41,460 bases of DNA from Lachnospiraceae bacterium (GCA_021200995.1 JAJQFS010000008.1:1-41460); one strand, 5' to 3'. Shown: positions 7,852 to 17,667, counted from the stretch's first letter. Translations and numbers: made by a program. Notes: a model not told the origin generated them from the sequence alone.

Positions 7852-9426
7852 ATGGGGTTATATTTAAATCCGGGAAATGAAGCTTTTCAGCAAATTCTGA
7901 AGGGCTCTTATGTGGATAAGACGGATTTTATAGATTATATAAACAGCACGATTGAAACATCGACGAAGCTGACCTGCTTCAGCCGCCCAAGGAGATTTGG
8001 CAAGTCTTTTACCGCTAAAATGCTCTGTGCCTACTATGATAAAAGCTGCGATTCAAGAAAATTATTTCTCGATTTAAAAATTGCGGGAATGCCCTCCTTT
8101 GAAGAACATTTGAATCGATATAATGTCATTTATCTGGATATCACATGGTTTATTTCCACAACCGTATGTATAAAGAATGTTGTTTCAGATTTGCAGAGAA
8201 ACGTTATTCAGGAGCTAAAATCAGCATTTCCGCGCGCAGCTGATAGCGAGGAATGTTCGTTGCCTCGTATGATGGCGGAAGTTGCGCACACGACGAAGCA
8301 GAAATTCATTTTAATCATAGATGAATGGGACGCTTTATTCCGCGAGGCAAAAGAGGATGATGCGCTGCAAAAGGAGTATGTACAGTTGTTACGTGGCTTA
8401 TTTAAGGGCGGTACGGCGACAGACGAGACGATTGCGGCAGCATATATGACGGGCATCCTGCCAATCAAAAAATATGGTACAGAATCTGCACTGACAGATT
8501 TTCAGGAATTTACCATGACGAGTCCTGCAAAACTGGCGAAGTATGTTGGCTTCACGGAAGAAGAAGTGAAGAACCTTTGTCAACAGTATCATATGGATTT
8601 TGACAGTATGCAGACCTGGTATGATGGGTATTCCTTCAGCAAAATCCAGCATGTTTACAGCCCTAATTCTGTAATGTTGGCGATTCGCAATGAAGAGTTT
8701 CAAAATTACTGGACAGCTTCTGAAACCTATCAGTCGCTGAAAAAATATATTGAGATGGACTTTGATGGCCTCAAGGGTGCGATTGTGCGGATGCTTGGGG
8801 GCGAGGCGGTCAGGGTAAAAATCAGCACCTTTCAGAATGATCTGACCTCATTCAAAAATAAAGATGATGTACTGACCTTGCTGATTCATCTTGGATACCT
8901 GGCCTATGACAGTCGGACACAGAAAGCAATAATACCGAATCTGGAGGTTGCGGGTGCCTTTGGGGACGCGGTCGGGGAAACTGGTTGGGAGTATGTAGCT
9001 GCGGCAATAAAAGATTCCGACGATCTTTTAGAGGCAACGGTACAGGGAAACTGTGAAAAGGTGGCATTCGCTCTTGAAAGAGCTCATGAAAGCGTTGCGT
9101 CTGTTTTGGAGTATAACAACGAGGCGTCTTTAAGTGCGGCAATTATGCTTGCTTATTACACAGCCAGGCGGCAGTATGAGATTATTCGTGAACTGCCAGC
9201 CGGGAAGGGCTTTGCGGATTTGGCGTTTCTGCCCAGAAGAAATACAGATTATCCAGCGTTAATTATTGAATTAAAGTATGATAAAGATGCTGACAGTGCA
9301 ATGAGACAAATAAAGGAACAGCGTTATGATGGCCAGATGAAGCAATATTTCGGAAAGATGTTGATGGCAGGGATTAATTATGACAAAGGAACCAAGAAGC
9401 ACACTTGCGTGATCGAACCTGCCTGA
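7852..9426 (+). CDS. AAA-ATPase-like/PD-(D/E)XK protein, type 2, copy C
   Basis: This 524-residue paralogue of copy B carries the same landmarks: MGLYLNPGN start, YVDKTDFI, SRPRRFGKS P-loop variant, FILIIDEWDALF Walker B, YMTGILPIKKYG, and a C-terminal ADLAFLPRR with LIIELKYD. I chose ATG 7852 over GTG 7843 because it matches the start of copy B and leaves nine bases after the GAAGGAAGG ribosome site. The two type 2 proteins are clearly homologous but have diverged more than the two type 1 copies, so they arose from an older duplication. The next gene starts 33 bases downstream, so C and D are probably cotranscribed. Confidence 0.8.
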   Translation: MGLYLNPGNEAFQQILKGSYVDKTDFIDYINSTIETSTKLTCFSRPRRFGKSFTAKMLCAYYDKSCDSRKLFLDLKIAGMPSFEEHLNRYNVIYLDITWFISTTVCIKNVVSDLQRNVIQELKSAFPRAADSEECSLPRMMAEVAHTTKQKFILIIDEWDALFREAKEDDALQKEYVQLLRGLFKGGTATDETIAAAYMTGILPIKKYGTESALTDFQEFTMTSPAKLAKYVGFTEEEVKNLCQQYHMDFDSMQTWYDGYSFSKIQHVYSPNSVMLAIRNEEFQNYWTASETYQSLKKYIEMDFDGLKGAIVRMLGGEAVRVKISTFQNDLTSFKNKDDVLTLLIHLGYLAYDSRTQKAIIPNLEVAGAFGDAVGETGWEYVAAAIKDSDDLLEATVQGNCEKVAFALERAHESVASVLEYNNEASLSAAIMLAYYTARRQYEIIRELPAGKGFADLAFLPRRNTDYPALIIELKYDKDADSAMRQIKEQRYDGQMKQYFGKMLMAGINYDKGTKKHTCVIEPA

Positions 9427-9459
9427 AAGAAACCTGGGTTGGCAGGAAGGGGTAAAATC

Positions 9460-11121
9460 ATGAAAAAGAAAAATTTACCATTAGGATATGATGATTTCCG
9501 GAAACTTCGGGAGACTGACAGATATTTTGTAGATAAGACCATGATGATTGGGGAATTCCTTGATTATGGCGATGAAGTTGCCCTGATTACACGGCCGAGG
9601 CGTTTCGGAAAAACTTTGAATATGACAATGCTGCGGGAATTCCTGGATATTACAAAAGACAGCCGTGATATTTTCGATGGACTTGCGATTATGAATACAG
9701 AGTACGCTGGACAGATCAATGCCCAGCCGGTGATTTATTTTACGTTAAAGGATTGTAATGCGCAGACGCCTGAAGAGCTGTCAGCCGCACTGTGTAATGC
9801 GCTGTTCACAGAGTATAACAGATATTACAAAATTGCGAAGAATAGGCCGGAAGATATTGACTGTTTCCCTTATTTTGAGACGCTCTACTTTAAAATAGCA
9901 TCAAGAAGTGCCACGTTAGTGGAGCTGTCAGAGAGTGTTTCTTTATTGGAACGGGTCGCGTCTGAGCTTTATCAGAAACCTGTGATTTTACTTTGGGACG
10001 AGTACGATACGCCGATCATGAGCAGCCATCAGTATCAATATCATGACCGGATTTCAGCTTTTATCGCCAATTTTTACGGCAGTGCTCTCAAGGGACAGCA
10101 GTATCTGGAAAAGGCACTTCTGACAGGTATTCAGAGAGTAGCCAAGGAGAGCATCTTTTCAAAGCTGAATAATGTGATTGTTTATACTATTCTTGATAAG
10201 CAATATGCATCGTATTTTGGCTTTACCGCGCAGGAAACCAGTCAGATACTGGAATACTACGGCTATACGCTGGATGAAGGCGTCAGGCGGATGTATGACG
10301 GCTACCATATTGGAGGCATGGAAATTTATAATCCCTGGTCGATTTTAAATTATTGCAAGAGTGGTGAGCTGCGTCCATATTGGGTGAATACGTCCAGCAA
10401 CAGCCTGATCCGCGAAAATTTAAAGACCGCGGACGAAACGTTCCGGCAGGATTTTGAGACTTTGGCACAGTATGGGGAGGTGGAAGTGGCTCTTAATCTG
10501 GAAACCTCCTACGAGGAACTGCAGAATAACGCCACCCTCTGGGGTCTTTTCATTAATGCGGGCTATCTGACTGTCAGGGAAAAGACAGGCTATGAACTGT
10601 ATATCATCAGATTTGTAAATATGGAAGTAAAGGATGAGTTTAAAAACATAGTAGCGGAGTCGATCGGATCGGACGGTGGAAATTTCTCCAGAATGGTCAA
10701 TGCACTGACAAAGTGCGATTACGAGAAGTTTTTCTCCAATTACAGAAACATCATCCTAAGCTGCACCAGTTATTATGACTCTGTTCAGAATGCCGGGCAG
10801 TTTGAAAATCCCTATCATATGCTGACGCTCGGCATGATGATTTCTCTGGATTCTCTGTATCAGATTAAAAGCAATTATGAGACCGGGGACGGCAGGGCGG
10901 ATATCCGCATGATTTCCAGGGAGCCGACGAAGCGGGCTCACATTATCATAGAATTTAAGTGTACGGAGAATGTGGAAAAGGGCGCGCAGGAGGCGTTGAA
11001 TCAGATTTTTGAACAGCGCTATGCGGAAGGCTTGCGCGCGGAAGCTCCTGAGGGGGAGATTTTGTGTCTTGGCATCGCGCATTTTAAGAAAAGGTGCGCG
11101 ATGCGGCATGAGATTGTGTAA
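9460..11121 (+). CDS. AAA-ATPase-like/PD-(D/E)XK protein, type 1, copy D
   Basis: This 553-residue near-copy of the protein at 4240-5901 has the same P-loop variant (TRPRRFGKT), Walker B (VILLWDEYD) and C-terminal ADIR/IIEFK nuclease-like motifs. The start at 9460 is set by the identical N-terminus (MKKKNLPLGY) and by AGGAAGGGG upstream. The two copies are almost the same at both ends. They differ strongly in one block, residues about 104-166, where copy D reads PEDIDCFPYFETLYFKIAS. High DNA similarity to copy A with an intervening pair of type 2 genes points to a recent duplication or gene conversion. It ends 64 bases before the glycan locus. Confidence 0.8.
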   Translation: MKKKNLPLGYDDFRKLRETDRYFVDKTMMIGEFLDYGDEVALITRPRRFGKTLNMTMLREFLDITKDSRDIFDGLAIMNTEYAGQINAQPVIYFTLKDCNAQTPEELSAALCNALFTEYNRYYKIAKNRPEDIDCFPYFETLYFKIASRSATLVELSESVSLLERVASELYQKPVILLWDEYDTPIMSSHQYQYHDRISAFIANFYGSALKGQQYLEKALLTGIQRVAKESIFSKLNNVIVYTILDKQYASYFGFTAQETSQILEYYGYTLDEGVRRMYDGYHIGGMEIYNPWSILNYCKSGELRPYWVNTSSNSLIRENLKTADETFRQDFETLAQYGEVEVALNLETSYEELQNNATLWGLFINAGYLTVREKTGYELYIIRFVNMEVKDEFKNIVAESIGSDGGNFSRMVNALTKCDYEKFFSNYRNIILSCTSYYDSVQNAGQFENPYHMLTLGMMISLDSLYQIKSNYETGDGRADIRMISREPTKRAHIIIEFKCTENVEKGAQEALNQIFEQRYAEGLRAEAPEGEILCLGIAHFKKRCAMRHEIV

Positions 11122-11185
11122 ACGGGTTCCCTTATGTAGAAACCTCAGAAAGCGAAACACATATTCTGAAAATATGGATTGAAGA

Positions 11186-12712
11186 ATGATCATAGAAAGA
11201 ACAAAAAATACATTTAGAGGTTCTCTTTGGGGATTTATACAAAAAGTATCTTCCATTTTGTTACCTTTTGTTACAAGAACTATCATAATTAAGAAACTAG
11301 GAATAGATTATGTTGGTTTGAACAGCCTTTTTTCTTCAGTATTACAGGTTTTAAGTCTATCCGAATTAGGATTTAGCACTGCGATTGTATATTGCATGTA
11401 TAAACCAATAGCGGAAGATGACATTGATACTGTAAATGGCTTGATTTGTTATCTGAAAAAGATATATAAAATAGTTGGACTTGTTATCACTGCATTAGGG
11501 CTTATGGTCCTTCCGTTTTTACAGAACCTGATTTCCGGCGATATTCCGGGTCAACTGAATATTTATATCTTATATGTTATATATTTGGCGAATACTTCTA
11601 TCTCATATTTTTTACTTGGATATAAGACGGCAGTTCTGAATGCCTTACAGCGTAATGACATTCAAAATATAATTGTTTTCATTACTACCGCTTTGTTGTA
11701 TATCTTACAAATTGTGTCATTGTTAATTTATCCAAATTATTACGTATACGTGTTTCTTATACCGCTTACCACCTTGGTAAATAATATTATTACCTCTGTA
11801 GTTGTCGATAAAATGTACCCGCAATTTACCGGGAAGGGAACAATATCAAAAGAATTGAGATTAGATATCAGAAAGAGGCTTTTCCCTTTACTGGGAACCA
11901 AAATTGGGGGAATAATGGTCTCATCCGCAGATACGATTGTAATATCCACATTTCTGGGCTTAGAACTTGTAGGCATCTACAATAACTATTATTATATTGA
12001 AAACTCTGTTGCTGCTATTCTTTTAATATTCTTGAATTCCACACAAGCGGGAATTGGCAATCTCCTGGTGAAGGATTCAAATGATAAAATTGTAAACGTA
12101 TACAACCGCATGAATATTATAGATGCCGGTCTGGTATGTGTGTGTACAAGCTGTTTGCTGTCCTTGTATCAACCGTTTATGATGATTTGGGTAGGAAGTG
12201 ATTTACTTGTAGAAAACGGGATTATGTTTCTTTTCTGTATTTATTTTTACATTTTCATAATCCAAAGAGTAAATATATTATTTAAGGATGCGGCCGGAAT
12301 ATGGAGAGAAGATCTGCTAAGAGAATATAGTGTTAATATTTTAAACATTGTATTGAATATTGTCTTAATTACAAAATGTGGATTGTATGGGGTTATAGGA
12401 TCGTCAGTTTTAGCATGGGGAATTTCTTTGCCCTGGTCAATATACAATGTATGTAAATATATTATTCATGAGAATCCGTTCTCTATCATAAAAAAACAGG
12501 GCAGGTTCTTCGCGGTAACTATAATTGCGGCTTTCACTTCTTATTATGTTTGTTCTTTATTACCGCAAGAGGGAGTACTATTGCTGTTCTTAAGAGGCAT
12601 CATATGTTGTATAATAAGTATACTTGTTTTCGTTATTTGTAATTTAAATAACAAGGATTTCAAAGAAGCAGTTTTATGGCTGAAGAGTTATCTGATTAGT
12701 GCTATTTCCTGA
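11186..12712 (+). CDS. Wzx-type oligosaccharide flippase
   Basis: This 508-residue integral membrane protein of the MOP/polysaccharide-transport superfamily has about 12-14 hydrophobic segments and few charged residues. The N-terminus (FIQKVSSILLPFVTRTIIIKKLG followed by YVGLNSLFSSVLQVLSLSELG) is typical of flippases that move undecaprenyl-linked repeat units across the cytoplasmic membrane. The gene uses many AT-rich codons (ATA, TTA, TTT), unlike the GC-richer ugd that follows, so it was probably acquired separately. It is the only visible transport function in the locus; no Wzy polymerase or ABC transporter is present. The start at 11186 has a poor ribosome site. Confidence 0.85.
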   Translation: MIIERTKNTFRGSLWGFIQKVSSILLPFVTRTIIIKKLGIDYVGLNSLFSSVLQVLSLSELGFSTAIVYCMYKPIAEDDIDTVNGLICYLKKIYKIVGLVITALGLMVLPFLQNLISGDIPGQLNIYILYVIYLANTSISYFLLGYKTAVLNALQRNDIQNIIVFITTALLYILQIVSLLIYPNYYVYVFLIPLTTLVNNIITSVVVDKMYPQFTGKGTISKELRLDIRKRLFPLLGTKIGGIMVSSADTIVISTFLGLELVGIYNNYYYIENSVAAILLIFLNSTQAGIGNLLVKDSNDKIVNVYNRMNIIDAGLVCVCTSCLLSLYQPFMMIWVGSDLLVENGIMFLFCIYFYIFIIQRVNILFKDAAGIWREDLLREYSVNILNIVLNIVLITKCGLYGVIGSSVLAWGISLPWSIYNVCKYIIHENPFSIIKKQGRFFAVTIIAAFTSYYVCSLLPQEGVLLLFLRGIICCIISILVFVICNLNNKDFKEAVLWLKSYLISAIS

Positions 12713-12739
12713 AGATTTGACTCTTGACCATTTCTGCAT

Positions 12740-12768
12740 TTGCAATGAACTGACACAAAAGATAAAAT
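12740..12768 (+). promoter_or_regulatory. Candidate promoter for ugd
   Basis: TTGCAA (12740-12745) and TAAAAT (12763-12768) are separated by 17 bases and lie 29 bases before the chosen start of ugd. Both boxes are near consensus, so the glycan genes may be expressed from here independently of the upstream flippase. Confidence 0.45.
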
Positions 12769-12797
12769 AAAAATAGAAGATGGAGAGAAAGGCTAAG

Positions 12798-14045
12798 ATG
12801 AGGAAATACAAAATCGCGGTAGCCGGTACCAGCTACGTCGGCTTAAGTCTGGCGGTGCTGCTGGCGCAGCACAATGAAGTGACGGCAGTGGACATCCTGC
12901 CCGAGAAAGTTGAACTGATTAACTTAAGAAAGTCGCCGATCCGGGATGAATATATTGAGAAATATCTGGCAGAAAAGGAACTGAATCTGACGGCGACGCT
13001 GGATGCGGCGGCAGCTTACAGCAAGGTGGATTTCGTCATTATCGCGGCGCCGACGAATTATGATTCGCACACGCAGTACTTTGATACAAGTGCGGTGGAA
13101 ACCGTGATTCAACTGGTGATGGAGCACAATCCGAACGCAATCATGGTCATCAAAAGCACCGTACCGGTAGGGTTTACGCTGCAGGTCAGGGAGAAATATC
13201 ACTGTGACAATATTCTCTTCAGCCCGGAATTCTTAAGAGAATCCAAGGCGCTTTATGACAACCTGTATCCGAGCCGGATTATTGTCGGCACGGATCTTGA
13301 GGATTCGCGTCTTGTAAAGGCAGCCAATGCATTCGCATCTTTATTAAAGCAGGGCGCGCTCAAGGAAGAGATTGACACGCTGATTATGGGCTTCACGGAG
13401 GCGGAAGCGGTCAAGCTCTTTGCCAACACGTATCTGGCGCTGCGAGTCTCTTATTTTAATGAACTGGACACCTACGCGGAGATGAAGGGGCTGGATACCA
13501 GACAGATTATTCAGGGCGTCTGCCTGGACCCGCGTATCGGCAGCCATTATAATAATCCCAGCTTTGGCTATGGCGGCTACTGCCTGCCCAAGGATACGAA
13601 GCAGCTGCTGGCCAATTACAGGGACGTTCCGGAGAATCTGGTACAGGCGATTGTGGACAGCAACCGGACCAGGAAGGACTTTATTGCGGACCGCGTACTG
13701 AATCTGGCTGGCTATTATGATTATTATCATCGCGGAGATTACAATGCCTGGGAGGAAAAGCAGTGCGTCATTGGCGTATACCGTCTGACCATGAAGAGCA
13801 ACAGCGACAATTTCCGTCAAAGCTCCATTCAGGGTGTCATGAAGCGCATCAAGGCCAAGGGCGCAACGGTCATTATTTATGAGCCGACCCTGGAGAACGG
13901 CAGCACCTTCTTTGGTTCTCTGGTCGTGAATGATCTGGAGAAGTTCAAGGCGCAAAGCCAGGCGATTATCGCAAATCGCTACGATTGTTGTCTGGATGAT
14001 GTGCGGGACAAGGTGTATACAAGAGATTTGTTCGGGCGAGATTAA
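12798..14045 (+). CDS. ugd: UDP-glucose 6-dehydrogenase-type enzyme
   Basis: This is a 415-residue nucleotide-sugar dehydrogenase. Family members oxidise UDP-glucose twice with NAD+ to UDP-glucuronate in the cytoplasm, giving an acidic building block. The NAD-binding Rossmann motif is GTSYVG (10-15), followed by V-D-I at the end of the second strand. STVPVG and the SPEFLRE block are present, and the catalytic cysteine is C262 in [12 protein letters not shown] chose ATG 12798 because GGAGAGAAAGG lies just ahead of it and the Rossmann strand begins at residue 4; ATG 12780 would sit ahead of that ribosome site. The related dehydrogenases for UDP-ManNAc or UDP-GalNAc cannot be excluded, but the short ~415-residue form fits Ugd. 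Confidence 0.85.
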   Translation: MRKYKIAVAGTSYVGLSLAVLLAQHNEVTAVDILPEKVELINLRKSPIRDEYIEKYLAEKELNLTATLDAAAAYSKVDFVIIAAPTNYDSHTQYFDTSAVETVIQLVMEHNPNAIMVIKSTVPVGFTLQVREKYHCDNILFSPEFLRESKALYDNLYPSRIIVGTDLEDSRLVKAANAFASLLKQGALKEEIDTLIMGFTEAEAVKLFANTYLALRVSYFNELDTYAEMKGLDTRQIIQGVCLDPRIGSHYNNPSFGYGGYCLPKDTKQLLANYRDVPENLVQAIVDSNRTRKDFIADRVLNLAGYYDYYHRGDYNAWEEKQCVIGVYRLTMKSNSDNFRQSSIQGVMKRIKAKGATVIIYEPTLENGSTFFGSLVVNDLEKFKAQSQAIIANRYDCCLDDVRDKVYTRDLFGRD

Positions 14046-14051
14046 AATACA

Positions 14052-15122
14052 ATGAGAGAGTATGTGACGAAAGCCGGCGTTTTGGATAACCCTCTGGTCA
14101 GTATCATTGTTCCGGTATATAAAATTAACGAAGAATATCTTCACGCGTGTATCAGGAGCATTATTCATCAGACATATCCGAATAATGACGTGATTTTAAT
14201 TGATGACGGATCTCCGGATAACTGCGGCAGAATCTGCGACAGCTATGCGGAGCAATATCCATTCATCAGGGTGATCCATCAGGAAAATCAGGGCGTAAGC
14301 GCAGCGAGAAACCATGGAATTTTATCAGCTGCCGGGAAATATATTATTTTTGTTGACGCGGATGACTGGATTGACCGTGACTATGTGGAAACGTTGCTTT
14401 CAGAAATTGAGCGGCAGGGGACAGATGTGGTTTGCTTTCAGCATATCAGAGAAAGTGAAAATGATTCCTTACCTTCCGCAGGTGTGTCCCGAGTGATTGA
14501 GCCGTCTGAGTTCAGGGCCATACAACTGCATCTGCTGAAGGGGGAGGCGTTCTATGATCATATGGATTTTAAACCGCCATACGGAAAAATCATCAGGACC
14601 TCGCTTCTGAAGGATCACGAGGTTCTGTTTCCCACAGGAATTAGAAATGCGGAAGATGTTATTTTCAATCTTTACCTGTGTGAGTTTATGCAGAGTGCGT
14701 ATTTCTTGAATTATAATGGCTACCATTATAGAATCTATGAAGATTCGGTCAGCAACAGATATAATCCCCAAATGCCGCAGATCCTGATCCGTGTGATCGA
14801 AGAAGGCGAAAAGTTTATCAATCTGTATCATCGCGATGATGCGGAGTATCAGGAAGCGTTGGGGATTCATGCGACAATGTTTGTGGAAGCTGTCGAGCGT
14901 ACCTATATCCTTCACAAAAACAACTCACTGAATCGAAAAGAAATGCGTGATGCGGCAAAAAGCTATTTGCGCAACGATACAGTCTGGCGCTATATTTCGA
15001 TGTGCCGCTTGTGTGATTTCGCTTCCCTCAAAAGAAAGACCAGGCTTTTGATGTATCGGCAGAAAAGCTTATTCTTTTATTCATGGTTTTGTGAACTGAA
15101 AAAGGTGGTGGACAGATTTTGA
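14052..15122 (+). CDS. Glycosyltransferase family 2
   Basis: This 356-residue GT-A fold transferase would add a sugar from a nucleotide donor to the lipid-linked glycan at the inner membrane face. The N-terminal catalytic domain shows VSIIVPVYKI, the LIDDGSPDNCG nucleotide-binding loop, the acceptor segment VSAARNHGI and the metal-binding DADDW. The C-terminal third is the divergent part that sets specificity, so donor and linkage cannot be read. There is no C-terminal membrane anchor. It starts seven bases after ugd with a weak ribosome site, indicating translational coupling. The gene is followed by a promoter for the next gene. Confidence 0.85.
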   Translation: MREYVTKAGVLDNPLVSIIVPVYKINEEYLHACIRSIIHQTYPNNDVILIDDGSPDNCGRICDSYAEQYPFIRVIHQENQGVSAARNHGILSAAGKYIIFVDADDWIDRDYVETLLSEIERQGTDVVCFQHIRESENDSLPSAGVSRVIEPSEFRAIQLHLLKGEAFYDHMDFKPPYGKIIRTSLLKDHEVLFPTGIRNAEDVIFNLYLCEFMQSAYFLNYNGYHYRIYEDSVSNRYNPQMPQILIRVIEEGEKFINLYHRDDAEYQEALGIHATMFVEAVERTYILHKNNSLNRKEMRDAAKSYLRNDTVWRYISMCRLCDFASLKRKTRLLMYRQKSLFFYSWFCELKKVVDRF

Positions 15123-15206
15123 CAGGTTACAGAAATTGACATCATACTAAAATATGAATGCCTGTCAATGGCGATGGCAAAAGCCGGCCACGAATAAATC
15201 TTTTGG

Positions 15207-15235
15207 TTGAACATGAAATAAAAGTATGGTATGAT
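15207..15235 (+). promoter_or_regulatory. Internal promoter in the glycan locus
   Basis: TTGAAC (15207-15212) and TATGAT (15230-15235) have an ideal 17-base spacing. This places a start site near 15242 in the 128-base gap between two glycosyltransferase genes. The downstream GT4, GT4, radical SAM and later genes could thus form a separate transcription unit. Confidence 0.55.
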
Positions 15236-15289
15236 TAGCGATGGATAATTGTGCCTGAAATGATGACACATGGATGGAAACAAGAGTAC

Positions 15290-16447
15290 ATGGGGATAAG
15301 TCATACTGCCAAAAATGAAAAATTGAAGATTGCCATGCTTGGGCATAAGAGAATCCCATCCAGAGAAGGCGGAGTAGAGATTGTCGTGGAAGAGCTCAGC
15401 ACCAGGATGTCCAAACAGGGACATCAGGTGACCTGCTATAATCGGAGAGGGCATCATGTCAGCGGCAAACAGTACGATTCAGAAAGGCCCAGCGAATATA
15501 AGGGTGTACGCCAGAAATACGCCTTTACCATAGAAGGAAAAGGGATTGCGGCGTTTACATCCAGTTTTTTTGCTGTCCTGAAGGCTTCTTTTGGACGCTA
15601 TGATATTGTTCATTTCCATGGGGAGGGCTGCTGTTTTATGGCCTGGCTTCCCCGCCTGTTCGGCAAAAAGTGCGTGGTCACCATTCACGGCGTTGACTGG
15701 CAGCGGGAAAAGTGGAGGGGGACCTTCGGCGCCCGTTTCATTCATTTCAGTGAACGGATTGCTGCCAGGTTTGCGGATGAGATCATTGTATTAAGCAGAT
15801 CGGTACAGGAGTATTTTCTGGATTCCTATGGTCGTGAAACCCGTTTTATTCCAAACGGAGTCAGTAAAATGCCCTCACGCGAACCGGATCTGATCCGACA
15901 GAAGTACGGCCTGAAAAAGGACAGCTATCTGCTTTTTGTCGGCCGCATCGTGCCGGAAAAGGGAATTCGCTATCTTGTGGATGCGTTTTCCCATGTCAAA
16001 ACAGACAAAAAGCTGATCATTGCCGGAGGATCTTCTGATACAGATGCCTTCATGGAGGAAATGATTGCCCTGGCAAAGGAAGATGAGAGAATCGTTTTTA
16101 TAGGCTTTGTAAGCGGACAGCTTCTGGAGGAACTTTACAGCAACGCCTATCTTTATGTCCTTCCCAGCAATCTGGAAGGCATGCCGTTGAGCCTTTTGGA
16201 AGCCATGAGCAGTTCAAACTGCTGTGTGATTTCTGATATTCCGGAACTTACGGAAGTGGCGCAGGATCACGCAGTTGTATTCAGGACAGACGATGCCATT
16301 GATTTAAAGGACAAGCTGCAGATGCTCTGTGATGATGAGATTTTGGTTCAGCGATATAAGGGAACCGTTTCTGATTACATTTGTGGAAAATATAACTGGG
16401 ACGATGTGATCGACCAGACATTAAAGCTGTATCGGGATCTGTTATGA
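15290..16447 (+). CDS. Glycosyltransferase family 4, rhamnosyltransferase-like
   Basis: This is a GT-B fold transferase of about 385 residues. The signature KIAMLGHKRIPSREGG at the N-terminus is typical of the WchF/Cps2T-like group, several of which transfer rhamnose; that specificity is only suggestive. The C-terminal donor domain has LLFVGRIVPEKGI and the E-x7-E region (NLEGMPLSLLEAM). The open frame extends back to GTG 15251, but that codon is only about ten bases from the predicted transcription start, so an internal ATG at 15260, 15263 or 15290 is more likely. I list 15290, which fits the family N-terminus, although no strong ribosome site decides it. The end overlaps the next gene by four bases. 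Confidence 0.8.
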   Translation: MGISHTAKNEKLKIAMLGHKRIPSREGGVEIVVEELSTRMSKQGHQVTCYNRRGHHVSGKQYDSERPSEYKGVRQKYAFTIEGKGIAAFTSSFFAVLKASFGRYDIVHFHGEGCCFMAWLPRLFGKKCVVTIHGVDWQREKWRGTFGARFIHFSERIAARFADEIIVLSRSVQEYFLDSYGRETRFIPNGVSKMPSREPDLIRQKYGLKKDSYLLFVGRIVPEKGIRYLVDAFSHVKTDKKLIIAGGSSDTDAFMEEMIALAKEDERIVFIGFVSGQLLEELYSNAYLYVLPSNLEGMPLSLLEAMSSSNCCVISDIPELTEVAQDHAVVFRTDDAIDLKDKLQMLCDDEILVQRYKGTVSDYICGKYNWDDVIDQTLKLYRDLL

Positions 16448-17667
16448 GAATTTTAATCATCAATAAATTTCTGCACCCGAACGGCGGCTCAGAAACCTAT
16501 ATTTTTCAGCTTGGCGCCGTTTTGAAAGCGCACGGACATGAAGTGCAGTATTTTGGTATGGAGCATGAGGGCCGCTGTGTCGGCAACGAGGTCTCTTCCT
16601 ATACTTCCGATATGGATTTTCATGGAGGCGGCAGATTGGCAAAGCTGACTTATCCGGTCAAAACAGTTTATTCCGCGGAAGCGCGAAAAAAGCTCCGCCC
16701 CGTGCTGGATGCCTTGCAGCCGGACGTCTGTCATCTGAATAATTTCAATTATCAGCTGACCCCGTCAATTATTCTGGAAATCAGAGAATGGGAGCGCCAG
16801 ACCGGACATCTTGTCAGAATCGTGTACACAGCGCATGATTATCAGCTGATTTGTCCTAACCATATGTTGCGAAATTTCTTGACCGATCAGAATTGTGAGA
16901 ACTGTCTGCAGGGACATTTCCTTTCCTGTCTGCGGGGAAGATGCATTCACGGCTCCCTCTCCAAAAGCGCGGTCGGTGCAGCGGAAGCGTATTTTTGGAA
17001 GGCACGCGGCGTTTACCGGCAGATTGACACGCTGATCTGTCCGACCCATTTTATGAAAAGCCGGCTTGACAGCAATCCGGTGTTTGCAGAGAAAACCGTG
17101 GTTCTGCAGAATTTTGCGGAACCGGTTTTATATCAAAATCACCAGAAAAAACCTTATGTCCTGTACTTTGGGCGGTTCTCGAAAGAAAAGGGGATAAAAA
17201 CCCTGATTTCTGTATGCAGGATGTTGCCTGAAGTACATTTTATTTTTGCGGGAAGCGGTCCGCTTTCAGAGGAGATTGCGCTACTGCCCAATGCGGAAAA
17301 TGTCGGTTTTCAGACGGGAGAAGCGCTTCAGACGCTGATTGCGCAGGCGAGCTTCAGTGTCTATCCCTCAGAATGGTATGAGAACTGCCCTTATTCTGTG
17401 ATGGAAAGCCAGATGTACGGCACACCGGTGCTGGGTGCTGACATTGGGGGCATTCCGGAGCTGATTGCGGACGGCAGGACAGGAGAACTGTTCGAGAGCG
17501 GCAATGCCGATTCTTTAAAAAATAAAACAGAAACCCTCTGGTACAATTGCGCCCTGACGGATGAATACAGCAAAAACTGCAGGGAGGCTCATTTCCTCAC
17601 CGCGGAGCAGTATTATGACAGAATTATGGCGATTTATCAGGGCAGGCAGGAAGAACAGGGAGAATAA
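16444..17667 (+). CDS. Glycosyltransferase family 4
   Basis: This 407-residue GT-B transferase begins RILIINKFLHPNGGSETY, with the glycine-rich N-terminal loop of the family. It carries the cysteine-rich insertion NCENCLQGHFLSC...CIHGS seen in a subgroup of GT4 enzymes, possibly a metal site. The C-terminal domain has YFGRFSKEKGI, IFAGSGP and the E-x7-E region (EWYENCPYSVMESQ). Its ATG overlaps the stop of the previous gene in an ATGA arrangement, indicating translational coupling. The donor sugar is unknown. The next gene starts immediately after the stop. Confidence 0.85.
   Translation: MRILIINKFLHPNGGSETYIFQLGAVLKAHGHEVQYFGMEHEGRCVGNEVSSYTSDMDFHGGGRLAKLTYPVKTVYSAEARKKLRPVLDALQPDVCHLNNFNYQLTPSIILEIREWERQTGHLVRIVYTAHDYQLICPNHMLRNFLTDQNCENCLQGHFLSCLRGRCIHGSLSKSAVGAAEAYFWKARGVYRQIDTLICPTHFMKSRLDSNPVFAEKTVVLQNFAEPVLYQNHQKKPYVLYFGRFSKEKGIKTLISVCRMLPEVHFIFAGSGPLSEEIALLPNAENVGFQTGEALQTLIAQASFSVYPSEWYENCPYSVMESQMYGTPVLGADIGGIPELIADGRTGELFESGNADSLKNKTETLWYNCALTDEYSKNCREAHFLTAEQYYDRIMAIYQGRQEEQGE

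Noticed and set aside
4240-11121. The four ATPase genes as a CRISPR or classical restriction-modification system
   Set aside because: There are no repeats, Cas proteins, methyltransferase or specificity subunit nearby.
13344-14168. Long minus-strand open frame of 274 codons opposite ugd
   Set aside because: It is the shadow of a well-supported ugd and the following glycosyltransferase start; it has no ribosome site and an Ile/His/Arg-rich composition typical of antisense frames.
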